NCBI GenBank assembly: GCA_033762625.1
Contig: JANRLI010000003.1
Span: 211,950-275,949 of the forward strand
Length of the DNA stretch: 64,000 nt
Origin: Alphaproteobacteria bacterium
Lineage (GTDB): Bacteria; Pseudomonadota; Alphaproteobacteria; UBA9219; RGZA01
Direction: 5' to 3'
Positions 25,646 through 34,551 of the stretch are shown in pieces. A model generated the notes under the pieces. It saw only the letters and a program-made list of their open reading frames with translations. It was not told the DNA's origin and ran no database searches. How positions within the stretch are numbered: position 1 is the stretch's first letter; each line of letters starts with the position of its first letter. Both the position numbers and the translations under genes were made by a program.

Positions 25646-27013
25646 TTAGTGGATTTGCTCGCCGTGGAGCATTTCATCAAGGCCGCGCTGTTCGGTTTCA
25701 GCATCCACGCGAAGGCCGATGGTCATATCGACGATCTTGAGGATGATGAAGGACACAATCGAGCACCAGGCGATGGTTGCGCCGATTGCAGCCAACTGGA
25801 TGAGTACTTGATCCATGCCGCCTGCAACGCCGCCAATCGCCTTCGAAGCAAAGATACCGGTCAAGACTGCACCGATAATACCGCCCACACCGTGAACGCC
25901 AAAGCAATCCAAGCTGTCATCGTATTTGAAGATATTCTTCAAACGTGTTGCAGAGAGATAGCACAGAACGCCAGTGATAAAACCAATTGCAAGTGCGCCG
26001 GTTACATCAACGAAGCCCGAAGCCGGGGTGATGCCAACAAGACCAGCAACCGCGCCGGTGATTTTCCCGGAGATGCTGGGGCGGCCACGATCGGACCATT
26101 CCACAGCCATCCAGCTGATCGCGGCAGTTGCAGCAGCAACGATGGTAACCGTTGCAGCCATCGCAGCACGGCCATCCGCAGCAAGGGCTGAGCCAGCGTT
26201 AAAGCCAAGCCAACCTACCCACAGCAAGGATGCACCGATGAGGCTGAAAATCACGTTGTAAGGAGCGTGCTGCGCATTGTTCGCATTGCGGCGACCAATC
26301 ATGATTGCAGCAACAAGACCTGCTACACCAGCGTTGATGTGCACAACGGTACCGCCAGCATAGTCAAGCGCGCCCATCTTGAACAGCCAACCCGCAGGTG
26401 ACCATACCCAGTGGGCAATCGGTGCATACACCAGAATTGACCATGCACCCATGAATGCGAGCAATGCCGAGAATTTAATACGGTCAGCAAATGCACCTGC
26501 AATCAGGGCCGGCGTGATAATCGCAAAGGTCATTTGGAAAATCATGTACACAGGCTCGGGAATGGTTGTCTTGACTGCGTTATCAAGGCCGGAGCCGAGA
26601 ACAAACGCAACCGTGTGATCAACGCCGGCAAAAAACAGACGGCTGAAATCACCGATGAAAGTTGAACCATCAGGCAAGGTGGTAGTGCCATTGGTGAAGG
26701 AAAGGCTGTAGCCAACCACAACCCAAAGCACTGCAACGAGACAGCACGTTGCAAAACTTTGCATTGAAGTTGCCAAGGCATTTTGTTTGCGAACCAGACC
26801 GCCATAAAACAGTGCCAGTGCGGGAATCGTCATCATCAGAACAAGAGCAGTTGCGCACAGCATCCATGCTGTATCACCGCTATTGAGTGGATTTGGAGCC
26901 GCTGCTGCGGTTTCAGCAAACGCTTGCAGTGGGGTGAAGACCAGCGCAGCAATTGCCGCCAAGCCGCCAACCAGCTTATTTGTTGTTGTATTTCCCATTT
27001 TTTTATTTCCCAT
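25646..27013 (-). CDS. amtB: ammonium transporter
   Basis: An Amt/Rh-type channel moving ammonium or ammonia across the inner membrane. The 455-residue protein has a cleavable N-terminal signal (ending LQAFAETAAAA, as known for AmtB), then eleven predicted membrane helices. Family signatures are DTAWMLCATALVLMMTIPALALFYGGLVRK, broken here into the N-terminal two helices, then GGTVVHINAGVAGLVA with the pore His, and DDSLDCFGVHGVGGIIG with the second pore His. ATG 26998 (GGGAA upstream) is an alternative start. No glnK/glnB lies next to it, unlike the common glnK-amtB pair, and I see no sigma54 site in the 170 bases upstream. Confidence 0.95.
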   Translation of the reverse strand: MGNKKMGNTTTNKLVGGLAAIAALVFTPLQAFAETAAAAPNPLNSGDTAWMLCATALVLMMTIPALALFYGGLVRKQNALATSMQSFATCCLVAVLWVVVGYSLSFTNGTTTLPDGSTFIGDFSRLFFAGVDHTVAFVLGSGLDNAVKTTIPEPVYMIFQMTFAIITPALIAGAFADRIKFSALLAFMGAWSILVYAPIAHWVWSPAGWLFKMGALDYAGGTVVHINAGVAGLVAAIMIGRRNANNAQHAPYNVIFSLIGASLLWVGWLGFNAGSALAADGRAAMAATVTIVAAATAAISWMAVEWSDRGRPSISGKITGAVAGLVGITPASGFVDVTGALAIGFITGVLCYLSATRLKNIFKYDDSLDCFGVHGVGGIIGAVLTGIFASKAIGGVAGGMDQVLIQLAAIGATIAWCSIVSFIILKIVDMTIGLRVDAETEQRGLDEMLHGEQIH

Positions 27014-27183
27014 GTCGTGTAGAGGATGGACAAAGACAGGTTTTGTGAAAAAACATCACCTGAAGACACGGGAGCTAACACTGGCTTAAAAAAAATGATT
27101 TTACAACCTTAATTATTATTTTATAATTTTTGCTTAGTTATGGGTGTGTGTCATAAAATAATCCCCAACCTGAGGATAAATCC

Positions 27184-28212
27184 ATGCCAGAGCGGATTCT
27201 CAAGCTTTCTCAAGCTGTTTCGGACCTTGCCAGTAAACGTGTAGGCGAAATTCAGGTTATTACTGCGACTACACGAATCCTCGCACTCAATGCGATGATA
27301 GAAGCGGCAAGGGCAGGCGAAGCAGGCAAGGGTTTTTCAATTGTTGCTGAAGAAGTACGCAAAATATCAGAACAAATCCGGACCATTTCCAAGAGTTTGA
27401 CTGAAGAAATGGCGGAACGCGTTGGCGAGCTCAATGAACTTGGCCAGCGCCTTGTAAGCCATGTGCGCGGCCAGCGTTTGGCCGATTTATCGCTTAACAT
27501 GATCGATATTATTGATCGTAATTTATACGAGCGTTCATGCGATGTGCGTTGGTGGGCAACCGATAGTGCGGTGGTGGATTGCGCGCAAAACCCAACCGAC
27601 ATTATTCGTGACCACGCAAGCCGTCGTTTGGGCGTCATTTTGGGCGCTTACACAGTTTATCTTGATTTATGGGTGGCAGATAAGAACGGGATTGTTATCG
27701 CATCGGGTCGTCCTGAAAAATATGGTAATGTTCAAGGCTCGTCGGTTGCAGGTGAAAGCTGGTTCCAGCAAGCCATGCGTACGCATACGGGTGATGAATA
27801 TGCGGTGGTCGATGTTGCGTCGAACCCGCTTCTTGAGGATAAGCTGGTTGCAACCTATTCGGCTGCTATACGCAAAGACGGGGACAGCAAAGGCGACATT
27901 GTTGGTGTTTTAGGCATCTTCTTTGATTGGCAGACGCAAAGTCAGGCGGTGGTGAATTCCATCAATCTCACCGATGATGAACGGACGCGCACGCGCTGTC
28001 TGTTGCTCGATAGTAGATACCGGGTTATTGCATCAAGCGATGGTCAAGGTGTTTTACAGCAAACCATACCATTGCAAACCGAGGGGAAAACCGCAGGCAG
28101 TTATGCCGATAGCGAAGGAAATACGATTGGCTTTGCTTTAACCCCGGGTTATGAGACATATAAGGGGCTTGGCTGGTATGGGTGTATTGTGCAAAAACCA
28201 GTTCAGGCTTGA
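27184..28212 (+). CDS. soluble chemoreceptor-like protein, signalling domain before Cache domain
   Basis: A 342-residue protein with unusual domain order. Residues about 15-80 match the hairpin tip of methyl-accepting chemotaxis proteins ([36 protein letters not shown]), the part that contacts CheA and CheW. Residues about 120-335 look like a Cache-type sensor ([53 protein letters not shown]). There is no membrane helix or signal peptide, so sensing is cytoplasmic. Only a short signalling coiled coil is present, so it could be a cytoplasmic receptor or a CheA-array modifier. GAGGA precedes the ATG. No che genes are in the window. Confidence 0.8.
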   Translation: MPERILKLSQAVSDLASKRVGEIQVITATTRILALNAMIEAARAGEAGKGFSIVAEEVRKISEQIRTISKSLTEEMAERVGELNELGQRLVSHVRGQRLADLSLNMIDIIDRNLYERSCDVRWWATDSAVVDCAQNPTDIIRDHASRRLGVILGAYTVYLDLWVADKNGIVIASGRPEKYGNVQGSSVAGESWFQQAMRTHTGDEYAVVDVASNPLLEDKLVATYSAAIRKDGDSKGDIVGVLGIFFDWQTQSQAVVNSINLTDDERTRTRCLLLDSRYRVIASSDGQGVLQQTIPLQTEGKTAGSYADSEGNTIGFALTPGYETYKGLGWYGCIVQKPVQA

Positions 28213-28238
28213 TCTGGGTTTTTTGACAGGAGTTTTTT

Positions 28239-28319
28239 ATGGGTATTGATCTTATCCTTGTACTTGCGGGCGTTGCCTTCTTTGCATGGCAAACCACCAA
28301 ATACGGCAAACACTCTTAA
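28239..28319 (+). CDS. 26-residue single-pass membrane peptide
   Basis: A short ORF with a good ribosome site (ACAGGAG, six bases before ATG 28239). It encodes MGIDLILVLAGVAFFAWQTT plus a basic tail KYGKHS: a single hydrophobic helix with a positive C-terminal end, the usual build of bacterial small membrane proteins. It lies 26 bases after the chemoreceptor-like gene and its TAA directly abuts the stop of the opposing PP-loop gene. No homologue is known to me. Confidence 0.6.
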   Translation: MGIDLILVLAGVAFFAWQTTKYGKHS

Positions 28320-29243
28320 TTAGTATTTTATACTAAACGCGTTTGCGCCGCCGTTGAGCTGATGCTCGAATTCAAATATCGGTATCGTGTATTTGGCTAC
28401 TTTAGAGCCATATTTTTTTCTTAACATGCGTTGTGCTTTCAGGCGTTCCTGTTCGACATTCTCAAAACCGGAATATTTTGGCCGATGGGTCAAGTCGGGC
28501 CAGAATTTGTGGTACAGCGTGTCTTTGATGTTGTGCGCAAATTTATCCATGTTTTCAAATCCATGCGCTTTTGCTTCCAAAAGAATGCTGAGCATCAGTT
28601 CGGGGGTATAGCAATAAAAAGCTGAAACGCCTTCGACTTGCTCCGCTTGCATGAAATGTGTCACGGCAATGCGTTCGATAGGGACGGGAATGACTATTTT
28701 GCCGTCAATGCGTTCATAACGCTGCTCACCTACGGCAATCACTGCCATGCCGCCTTTGCTTGCCGCATAGCGCATTAAATGCATGTGCATAATGTGTGCG
28801 CAATTGGCAAGAATATAAGGCGTTTCAACACTTCCTTGAAAGAACGAGACGATATCCAGCGTTGGTACTTCAGGGGTAAGATTGTGCTGTTTGCAAAACT
28901 CGAACGCATAGGCAATGTCCATTTTATTGACATCGTTATCGTATTTCAAAATCAACGGGGTGAATGGAATTTTTTCCTGCACCATGGTGCGGGCAACCAG
29001 CTCGCTATCAATGCCACCACTCATCGCTACATAAATCGGTTTGGTTGCGGCATTTGCAATTTTTTTGGCCGCCACCGCCATTTCAATGTCGAATGATTTT
29101 GGTTGCGAAGCGCAAGGGCCAAATGTGACCCATAATGGTTGGCCTTGTTCATCAAAGTTATAACGATTTTTTCTTCTGCCCCAGCCGAATTGCCAGTGGT
29201 TATTGTCAGAAAATATCATTTGTTTGGGCGTAGTGGTTACCAT
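28320..29243 (-). CDS. PP-loop (asparagine synthase-like) ATP pyrophosphatase
   Basis: A 307-residue protein. The PP-loop YVAMSGGIDSELVA (71-84) binds ATP and marks the adenine-nucleotide alpha-hydrolase superfamily, which adenylates a substrate (asparagine synthase C domain, tRNA sulfur and lysidine enzymes, QueC, NAD synthetase). Around it are FTPLILKYDNDVNKMDIAYA and VIAVGEQRYERI, typical of the fold, but there are no QueC, TilS, TtcA or MnmA motifs and no zinc cysteines. The substrate is unknown. It is a lone gene, convergent with the small membrane peptide, 41 bases after the acyl-CoA dehydrogenase on the same strand. The ATG at 29243 lacks a strong Shine-Dalgarno. Confidence 0.75.
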   Translation of the reverse strand: MVTTTPKQMIFSDNNHWQFGWGRRKNRYNFDEQGQPLWVTFGPCASQPKSFDIEMAVAAKKIANAATKPIYVAMSGGIDSELVARTMVQEKIPFTPLILKYDNDVNKMDIAYAFEFCKQHNLTPEVPTLDIVSFFQGSVETPYILANCAHIMHMHLMRYAASKGGMAVIAVGEQRYERIDGKIVIPVPIERIAVTHFMQAEQVEGVSAFYCYTPELMLSILLEAKAHGFENMDKFAHNIKDTLYHKFWPDLTHRPKYSGFENVEQERLKAQRMLRKKYGSKVAKYTIPIFEFEHQLNGGANAFSIKY

Positions 29244-29284
29244 GCAGGCAGTGTAAGAATGCGTATTGCTAAAGTCAAACCGGC

Positions 29285-31045
29285 TTAAAACCAGTTTTCC
29301 GGCATCGTCATTACGCCATGCTGTTTTGCAAGTATGACAGGTAAAAGCCCAGCAGTTTGCGGCAGAATGCTTTCGGCATAAAACCGCGCAGTGATAAGTT
29401 TGCTTTCCAAAAAATCTGCCGAAAAATCTTGTGGAGCTTTAAGCTCGTTATGCGCGATGCGCGCTGATTCTGCCATGCGGGCCCCGCCAGCGGTAACTGC
29501 AAATAAGCGCAAGAATGGCACAGCTGCAAATGCAGCAGCATTCATATCTGTTTTTGCAAGCGGCAATAAATAAGCAGCAGCTTTTTCCAAATGCCCAAGC
29601 GAAGTATTCAGGCTTGTGGCAATTGCCGCCGCGTCATCACCGTTTTCTGCGCCGAGCGCTTTGGAAATTTCTTTCATCTCCGTTACATAGGCATTAAATG
29701 CCTTCCCATCATCCCTCGCCAATTTGCGGAACACCAAATCATTGGCCTGAATGCCGTTGGTTCCTTCGTAAATTGCCAATACGCGTGCATCACGCATGTG
29801 CTGCGCAGCCCCGGTTTCTTCCACAAACCCCATACCGCCAAAGACCTGAACGGCAGTGGATGTGAGTTCGTTTGATAAATCGGTAATCCATGCTTTTACA
29901 AGAGGTGTCAGCAGCTCCACGCGTTCCTGATGCTTCGCGTCAATGGCAAACGCTGCGCTGTAGGCAAGGGCCCGCGCTGCTTCGGTTTGCGATTTCATCA
30001 TCATCAACATGCGGCGCACATCGGGATGATGAATGATGGTTACGGGTTTATCCGCCCCTTTCTTAAGCGGTTTGCTTTGTACACGGGCGCGCGCAAAGTC
30101 TGCCGCGTGCTGCATGGAGCGTTCGCATAATGCTAGGCCCTGTAGGCCAACACCGATGCGGGCATTATTCATCATCACGAACATTGCTTCGATACCGCGG
30201 TTTTCATCCCCGACAAGTTCAGCATAGCAATTGCCCTTATCGCCATACGACATGGTGCACGTGGGGCTGGCATGTTGACCAAGTTTATGTTCAATCGAAA
30301 TGGCATAAGCATCATTGCGTGGCCCGAGCGTGCCATCTGGATTGACCAGAAATTTTGGAACAAGGAATAGGGATAAACCTTTTGTGCCTTCCGGTGCATC
30401 GGGCAAGCGTGCCAGCACCAGATGGATGATGTTTTCGGTCATGTCGTGTTCACCATAGCTGATGAATATCTTCTGACCGCTCAGTTTGTAATGATTGCCG
30501 TCTTTAACCGCTTTACAGCGCACTGCGCCGACATCGGAACCAGCTTGTGGTTCTGTTAAATTCATAGTGCCAGACCATGCGCCGGAAACCATCTTGGGCA
30601 GGTATAATTTCTTCTGTGCTTGGGTTCCATGCACATTTAACAATTCAATTGCGCCTTGGTTCAGTAGTGTGCACAAGGCAAGGGAAAGGTTTGCAGTTTG
30701 CAGCATTTCCTGTACGGGCATGGCAAGCGTTGCTGGCAATCCTTGCCCGCCAATATCTTCGCCGAATGACAAACCATTCCAGCCACCATCAACATATTCT
30801 TTATACGCTGCCGCAAATCCATCGGGCATTGTTACGGCGCCATTCGAAAATTTTAAACCCTGTTTGTCGCCCGTATGATTAAGCGGCGCGAAAGTTCCTG
30901 CGGCTAACTTTCCTGCTTCTTCCAAAATGGAGCGCGTGAGGTCTTCGCTTGTCGAATCGAAGCCGGGAAGTGCGGCCAGTTTTTCGATACCTATCAAACG
31001 GGTGAGGACAAATAAAATGTCATTAATCGGGGGGGTGTATGTCAT
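29285..31045 (-). CDS. acyl-CoA dehydrogenase
   Basis: FAD-dependent enzyme oxidising an acyl-CoA to the enoyl-CoA. At 586 residues it belongs to the longer class with an extra C-terminal domain, like the DmdC/FadE-like dehydrogenases. Visible motifs are GAWSGTMNLTEPQAGSDVG (FAD-binding segment), KIFISYGEHD, the catalytic-region YEGTNGIQANDLVFRKL, and ITDLSNELTSTAVQVFGGMG. ATG 31045 has AAGAG six bases upstream; a GTG two codons earlier is the alternative. No thiolase or hydratase is adjacent, so the chain-length preference is open. Confidence 0.92.
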   Translation of the reverse strand: MTYTPPINDILFVLTRLIGIEKLAALPGFDSTSEDLTRSILEEAGKLAAGTFAPLNHTGDKQGLKFSNGAVTMPDGFAAAYKEYVDGGWNGLSFGEDIGGQGLPATLAMPVQEMLQTANLSLALCTLLNQGAIELLNVHGTQAQKKLYLPKMVSGAWSGTMNLTEPQAGSDVGAVRCKAVKDGNHYKLSGQKIFISYGEHDMTENIIHLVLARLPDAPEGTKGLSLFLVPKFLVNPDGTLGPRNDAYAISIEHKLGQHASPTCTMSYGDKGNCYAELVGDENRGIEAMFVMMNNARIGVGLQGLALCERSMQHAADFARARVQSKPLKKGADKPVTIIHHPDVRRMLMMMKSQTEAARALAYSAAFAIDAKHQERVELLTPLVKAWITDLSNELTSTAVQVFGGMGFVEETGAAQHMRDARVLAIYEGTNGIQANDLVFRKLARDDGKAFNAYVTEMKEISKALGAENGDDAAAIATSLNTSLGHLEKAAAYLLPLAKTDMNAAAFAAVPFLRLFAVTAGGARMAESARIAHNELKAPQDFSADFLESKLITARFYAESILPQTAGLLPVILAKQHGVMTMPENWF

Positions 31046-31126
31046 AGTCACTCTTATGGGTCGGGCAGATTCACGCGATTAAATTTTTTCGGTCGTTTTT
31101 GTCTAATCGCGATCTGCCCTAAAAAT

Positions 31127-31143
31127 TTGGCACGGTCTTTGCC
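31127..31143 (+). promoter_or_regulatory. sigma54 (RpoN) promoter
   Basis: TTGGCACG-GTCT-TTGCC matches the -24/-12 consensus. The GG (31129-31130) and GC (31141-31142) are separated by exactly ten bases. Expected transcription start is near 31154, with AGGGAAGGA and the transglycosylase ATG following. Such promoters need an enhancer-binding ATPase and often IHF; in alphaproteobacteria they commonly drive flagellar or nitrogen genes. Confidence 0.75.
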
Positions 31144-31173
31144 AATAAAGGGTTAAGGGAAGGAATGTGCGGA

Positions 31174-32097
31174 ATGACCGATATATTGCAAAGTGCCATT
31201 ACAGAGCTTTCAAAAAACCAGCAAAATCAATCTGTTGGTAAAAGCAGTGTAGTTGCGGCTATTCAGGTTGCCAGCGCCCGAACCGGGGTGGATTTTGCCT
31301 ACCTGCTTAATAAAGCCGACCAAGAGAGCAGTTTAAATCCAAACGCCAAGGCAAGCACTTCTTCCGCAAGCGGATTATTCCAGTTCATTAAATCAACCTG
31401 GCTGAAGATGGTCAAAGAACATGGCAGTGACTATGGCCTGTCGGATGAAGCTGCTGCAATTACGGAAAAGAATGGTCAGTTAAGTGTCAGCGACCCAGAA
31501 ATGCGCAAGAAGATTTTAAATTTGCGGCATGACCCGGTTTTATCATCGGCGATGGCAGCAGAATTCACTAAAGAAAATAAAGATTATCTCGATGCATCAG
31601 TCGGTGGAACCATTGGAAACACTGAATTATACATGGCGCATTTTTTAGGCGCGGGCGGTGCATCAACCTTCTTGAAAAAAATGCATGCAGCGCCAAATGC
31701 CCCTGCGGCAGACTTCTTGCCGGAAGCAGCGGATGCAAATCCAAGTGTGTTTTATTCCAAAACAGGTCGTGCATTAAGCCTAAAAGAAATTTACAACCGC
31801 TTTGCCAAGAAGTTTGATAGCGAACCAGCAAGCGCAACCATGGTGGCTTCGGCCGTGCCCGTTATGAATTCGAGCCGTGAGTTGTCGTCTTCGGCATCCA
31901 TTACACGCCCAAGCCAGCAAAGCGTGGCAAGCAATGTGACTGTAGATATGGATGTAATGCAGCAAGTGTTAAAGCAAACAAATGGCACCTCCGATACGCT
32001 ATTTAACACGATGATTTTAGCACAAATGCATATGAATGATGCATTGACTAGCGTTGGTACAAAGCGCCAAGAATATAAATCATCCTTCGCTGCTTAA
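31174..32097 (+). CDS. lytic transglycosylase (SLT) domain protein
   Basis: A 307-residue protein. An SLT goose-lysozyme-like domain covers about 28-175: the catalytic Glu is E51 (NKADQESSLNPNA), then the motif SASGLFQFIKSTWLKM and the C-terminal YMAHFLGAGGASTFL. It cleaves peptidoglycan strands to anhydro ends. No Sec or Tat signal is visible, as in some transglycosylases exported through the flagellar or another dedicated apparatus. The C-terminal 120 residues are Ser/Ala-rich and flexible. ATG 31174 is preferred because AGGGAAGGA ends nine bases upstream; ATG 31165 touches it. The sigma54 promoter hints at flagellar or motility control. Confidence 0.85.
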   Translation: MTDILQSAITELSKNQQNQSVGKSSVVAAIQVASARTGVDFAYLLNKADQESSLNPNAKASTSSASGLFQFIKSTWLKMVKEHGSDYGLSDEAAAITEKNGQLSVSDPEMRKKILNLRHDPVLSSAMAAEFTKENKDYLDASVGGTIGNTELYMAHFLGAGGASTFLKKMHAAPNAPAADFLPEAADANPSVFYSKTGRALSLKEIYNRFAKKFDSEPASATMVASAVPVMNSSRELSSSASITRPSQQSVASNVTVDMDVMQQVLKQTNGTSDTLFNTMILAQMHMNDALTSVGTKRQEYKSSFAA

Positions 32098-32108
32098 GTA
32101 TTATTTTT

Positions 32109-32146
32109 CGCGACTGCTCTGCGCCTGACGGCGTAACCGCGACTGC
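32109..32146. repeat. short direct-repeat/hairpin element, intergenic copy
   Basis: A 38-bp element between convergent genes: CGCGACTGC (32109-32117), TCTG, a hairpin core (CGCC/GGCG) and CGCGACTGC again (32138-32146). The flanks match the trmJ copy at 7028-7062 while the stem differs. It is three bases longer than that copy, and is also open in the same frame, reading QSRLRRQAQSSR on the minus strand. Confidence 0.65.
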
Positions 32147-32149
32147 AAT

Positions 32150-33550
32150 TTAGAACAATACACCTGGATTCATAATCCCCTTGGGGTCAAGCGTTTGTTT
32201 GATGCTGCGCATCGTTTGTAATTCAATCGGTGATATGGTGCGGTGAAATTCCGCTTTTTTAAAACGGCCGATGCCATGCTCTGCGCTGATGGATCCGCCA
32301 AGACTAATCACTAAATCATGGAGTGCGCTGGCAACCAATTCACGCTTGGCGATGAATGCGTCTTTATCGCCATCTTCCGGTTGGCTGATATTAAAATGAA
32401 TGTTGCCGTCACCAATGTGACCAAAGGTATAGGGGCGGGCGCCTGGTATAAGCTTTTCCACCAGCCTGCTGCCCTGATCGATGCATGCAGGCATCTGGCT
32501 GATGGGAATGGAAATGTCATGCTTTAGCGATGCGCCCATGCGGTTTTGTGCCTCGACAATCGCTTCGCGTAACGCCCAGAATTCACGGTTTTGCGCTATG
32601 CTCTCGGCTATCGCAGCGTTTTGAATGAGTGACTTTTCCAGAAATGGTTCTAAAATGCTGGATAGGCTTTCGCCGCCAGCAGATGTGACATGGGTTTCAA
32701 TCAGCGCTATCCATTCATAATTATTGGCGTCATCAAACGGTTTGCGGGCATTGCAATGCTTGACCGCGCTATCAATAGCAAGGCGTGGCATCAATTCGAA
32801 TGCCGCAAGTGTATCTTGTGATGCACTGCGCAGTTTGCCCAATACGTCAATCGCCGCTTGCGGAGAGGCAAGTGCAATCAGGGCTGTTTCAACCCGTTCT
32901 GGTTTCGGTAATAATTTAAGGGTGGCCGCGGTAATTATGCCAAGCGTGCCTTCTGACCCAATCAACAATTGTTTCAAATCATACCCAGAATTGTTCTTGC
33001 GTAGACTGCGCAGACCATTCCAAATGCTGCCATCGGGCAATACCACTTCAAGCCCAAGAATTTGTTCGCGCATATTGCCATAGCGAAGCGTATAGGACCC
33101 GCCCGCATTTGTCGCTGCTAGCCCCCCAATGCAAGCCGAGCCTTGCGATGCCAATGTCATTGCGAATAGCCGGTTTTGTGCAAATGCCGCTTCTTGTACA
33201 ATTTGCAAAATACAACCCGCTTCGGCAACCATGCTGAAATCAGCGGCATCAAAACTGCGGATTTTATTGAGGCGCTTTAAGCTAATACAGAGCGATGAAT
33301 TATCTTCAGATGGAACAGATGCGCCAACAAGACCGGTGTTGCCACTTTGCGGAACAAGCGGCGTGTTGTGTGCAGCGCATAGCTTTACAATTTCGGAAAC
33401 TTCCAGCGTATTTTTTGGTAAAAGCACAGCCGGACTTTTTGATTGGATGCGTCCACGCCATTCGTGCAGATAAGCTTCTTTATCTGAAGGTTCGGTCAGA
33501 ATGCCAGATGGGCCTAGCAGCGTAGTCAGTTTTTTTATGACGTCATTCAT
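32150..33550 (-). CDS. FAD-linked oxidase (GlcD/D-lactate dehydrogenase-like)
   Basis: A 466-residue flavoprotein. The N-terminal PCMH-type FAD domain has LVPQSGNTGLVGAS and CIGGLAATNAGGSYTLRYGNM; the C-terminal oxidase domain has FGHIGDGNIHFNIS and SAEHGIGRFKK, both family hallmarks. Relatives oxidise D-2-hydroxy acids (D-lactate, glycolate, D-2-hydroxyglutarate) and pass electrons to a quinone or flavoprotein. The exact substrate cannot be read. ATG 33550 overlaps the tsaC stop by one base (TGATG), so the two are coupled. Confidence 0.9.
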   Translation of the reverse strand: MNDVIKKLTTLLGPSGILTEPSDKEAYLHEWRGRIQSKSPAVLLPKNTLEVSEIVKLCAAHNTPLVPQSGNTGLVGASVPSEDNSSLCISLKRLNKIRSFDAADFSMVAEAGCILQIVQEAAFAQNRLFAMTLASQGSACIGGLAATNAGGSYTLRYGNMREQILGLEVVLPDGSIWNGLRSLRKNNSGYDLKQLLIGSEGTLGIITAATLKLLPKPERVETALIALASPQAAIDVLGKLRSASQDTLAAFELMPRLAIDSAVKHCNARKPFDDANNYEWIALIETHVTSAGGESLSSILEPFLEKSLIQNAAIAESIAQNREFWALREAIVEAQNRMGASLKHDISIPISQMPACIDQGSRLVEKLIPGARPYTFGHIGDGNIHFNISQPEDGDKDAFIAKRELVASALHDLVISLGGSISAEHGIGRFKKAEFHRTISPIELQTMRSIKQTLDPKGIMNPGVLF

Positions 33551-34548
33551 CACGCATCGTCTCTGGGGGCGGCGGCTCTGCGCAGACGGTCATTCATGGC
33601 AAGGCCAAGGCCCGTTTCAGGAATTTGCATCACGGCGATTGTTGTTATCTCGGGTTTATCCAGTTCACGCAGCATAGCAAAAAGATTGGCCGCTGCCTCG
33701 TGCAAATCGCCGCGTTCGCTTAAATTCAGCTTCATTTTACCGCTTTTTATACCCATTTCGGGGCCAAAAGCGAGTAATGCCTCGTCAGCATCGGCATGGG
33801 TTGCATTAAGTCGCACACGCGCATTCGGCGCATAGTGGCTTTGCAACTGGCCGGGGGCAGTGGGTGTTTCACTATGCCCTGTAAACACCTTTACCTTGCC
33901 GATTACCACTTCGATTTCCGCCTGCGTGATGCCGCCTTGACGCAAAATTATCGGAACGTCGCCTGTAACATCCAGAATGGTGGATTCAAGACCGATGGGC
34001 GAACGGCCTGCACCCAAAATTAAATCGACTTTATTGCCAAGTGATTCCAACACATGCAGCGGCGAAGTTGCACTGACACTCCCAGAGCGGTTGGCGCTTG
34101 GCGCAGCAATCGGACGGTTCACTTCACGCAATAAAGCGCGCGCAACCGCATGCGATGGAATACGCACAGCTAAACTATCCATGCCTGCACTAACAAGCCA
34201 TGATAGCGCAGAGTCTTTTTTTCGTGGTAATACAAGCGTAAGCGCGCCCGGCATGAAATGCGCCGCAAGGTTTTCAGCTAGTGGCGTAATTTCAACATAA
34301 GCGGATAGTTGAGAAAAATCCGCCATGTGGACAATGAGCGGATTAAAGCTAGGGCGGCCTTTTGCAGCAAAAATCGCAGCAACGGCTTGTTCGTTCGTTG
34401 CATCCCCGCCAAGCCCGTAAACGGTTTCGGTAGGAAATGCGACAAGCTTGCCCGCGCGCAACGCTTCAGCCGCGCGCACGATAAATTCTTTATCGGGCTC
34501 CTTTTCAGGATGGGCGGCATGAAGGTTGAGCAGGGTGGGTGAATTCAT
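33550..34548 (-). CDS. tsaC: L-threonylcarbamoyladenylate synthase (Sua5 type)
   Basis: Makes threonylcarbamoyl-AMP from threonine, bicarbonate and ATP for the universal t6A37 tRNA modification. The 332-residue protein is the longer Sua5 form: the YrdC domain (about 20-215) has FPTETVYGLGGDA, KGRPSFNPLIVH and PSANRSGSVSATS, and a C-terminal Sua5 domain follows after PGQLQSHYAPNA. It starts 3 bases after the bcp stop, so bcp, tsaC and the FAD oxidase look like one operon. Confidence 0.94.
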   Translation of the reverse strand: MNSPTLLNLHAAHPEKEPDKEFIVRAAEALRAGKLVAFPTETVYGLGGDATNEQAVAAIFAAKGRPSFNPLIVHMADFSQLSAYVEITPLAENLAAHFMPGALTLVLPRKKDSALSWLVSAGMDSLAVRIPSHAVARALLREVNRPIAAPSANRSGSVSATSPLHVLESLGNKVDLILGAGRSPIGLESTILDVTGDVPIILRQGGITQAEIEVVIGKVKVFTGHSETPTAPGQLQSHYAPNARVRLNATHADADEALLAFGPEMGIKSGKMKLNLSERGDLHEAAANLFAMLRELDKPEITTIAVMQIPETGLGLAMNDRLRRAAAPRDDA

Positions 34549-34551
34549 GCC

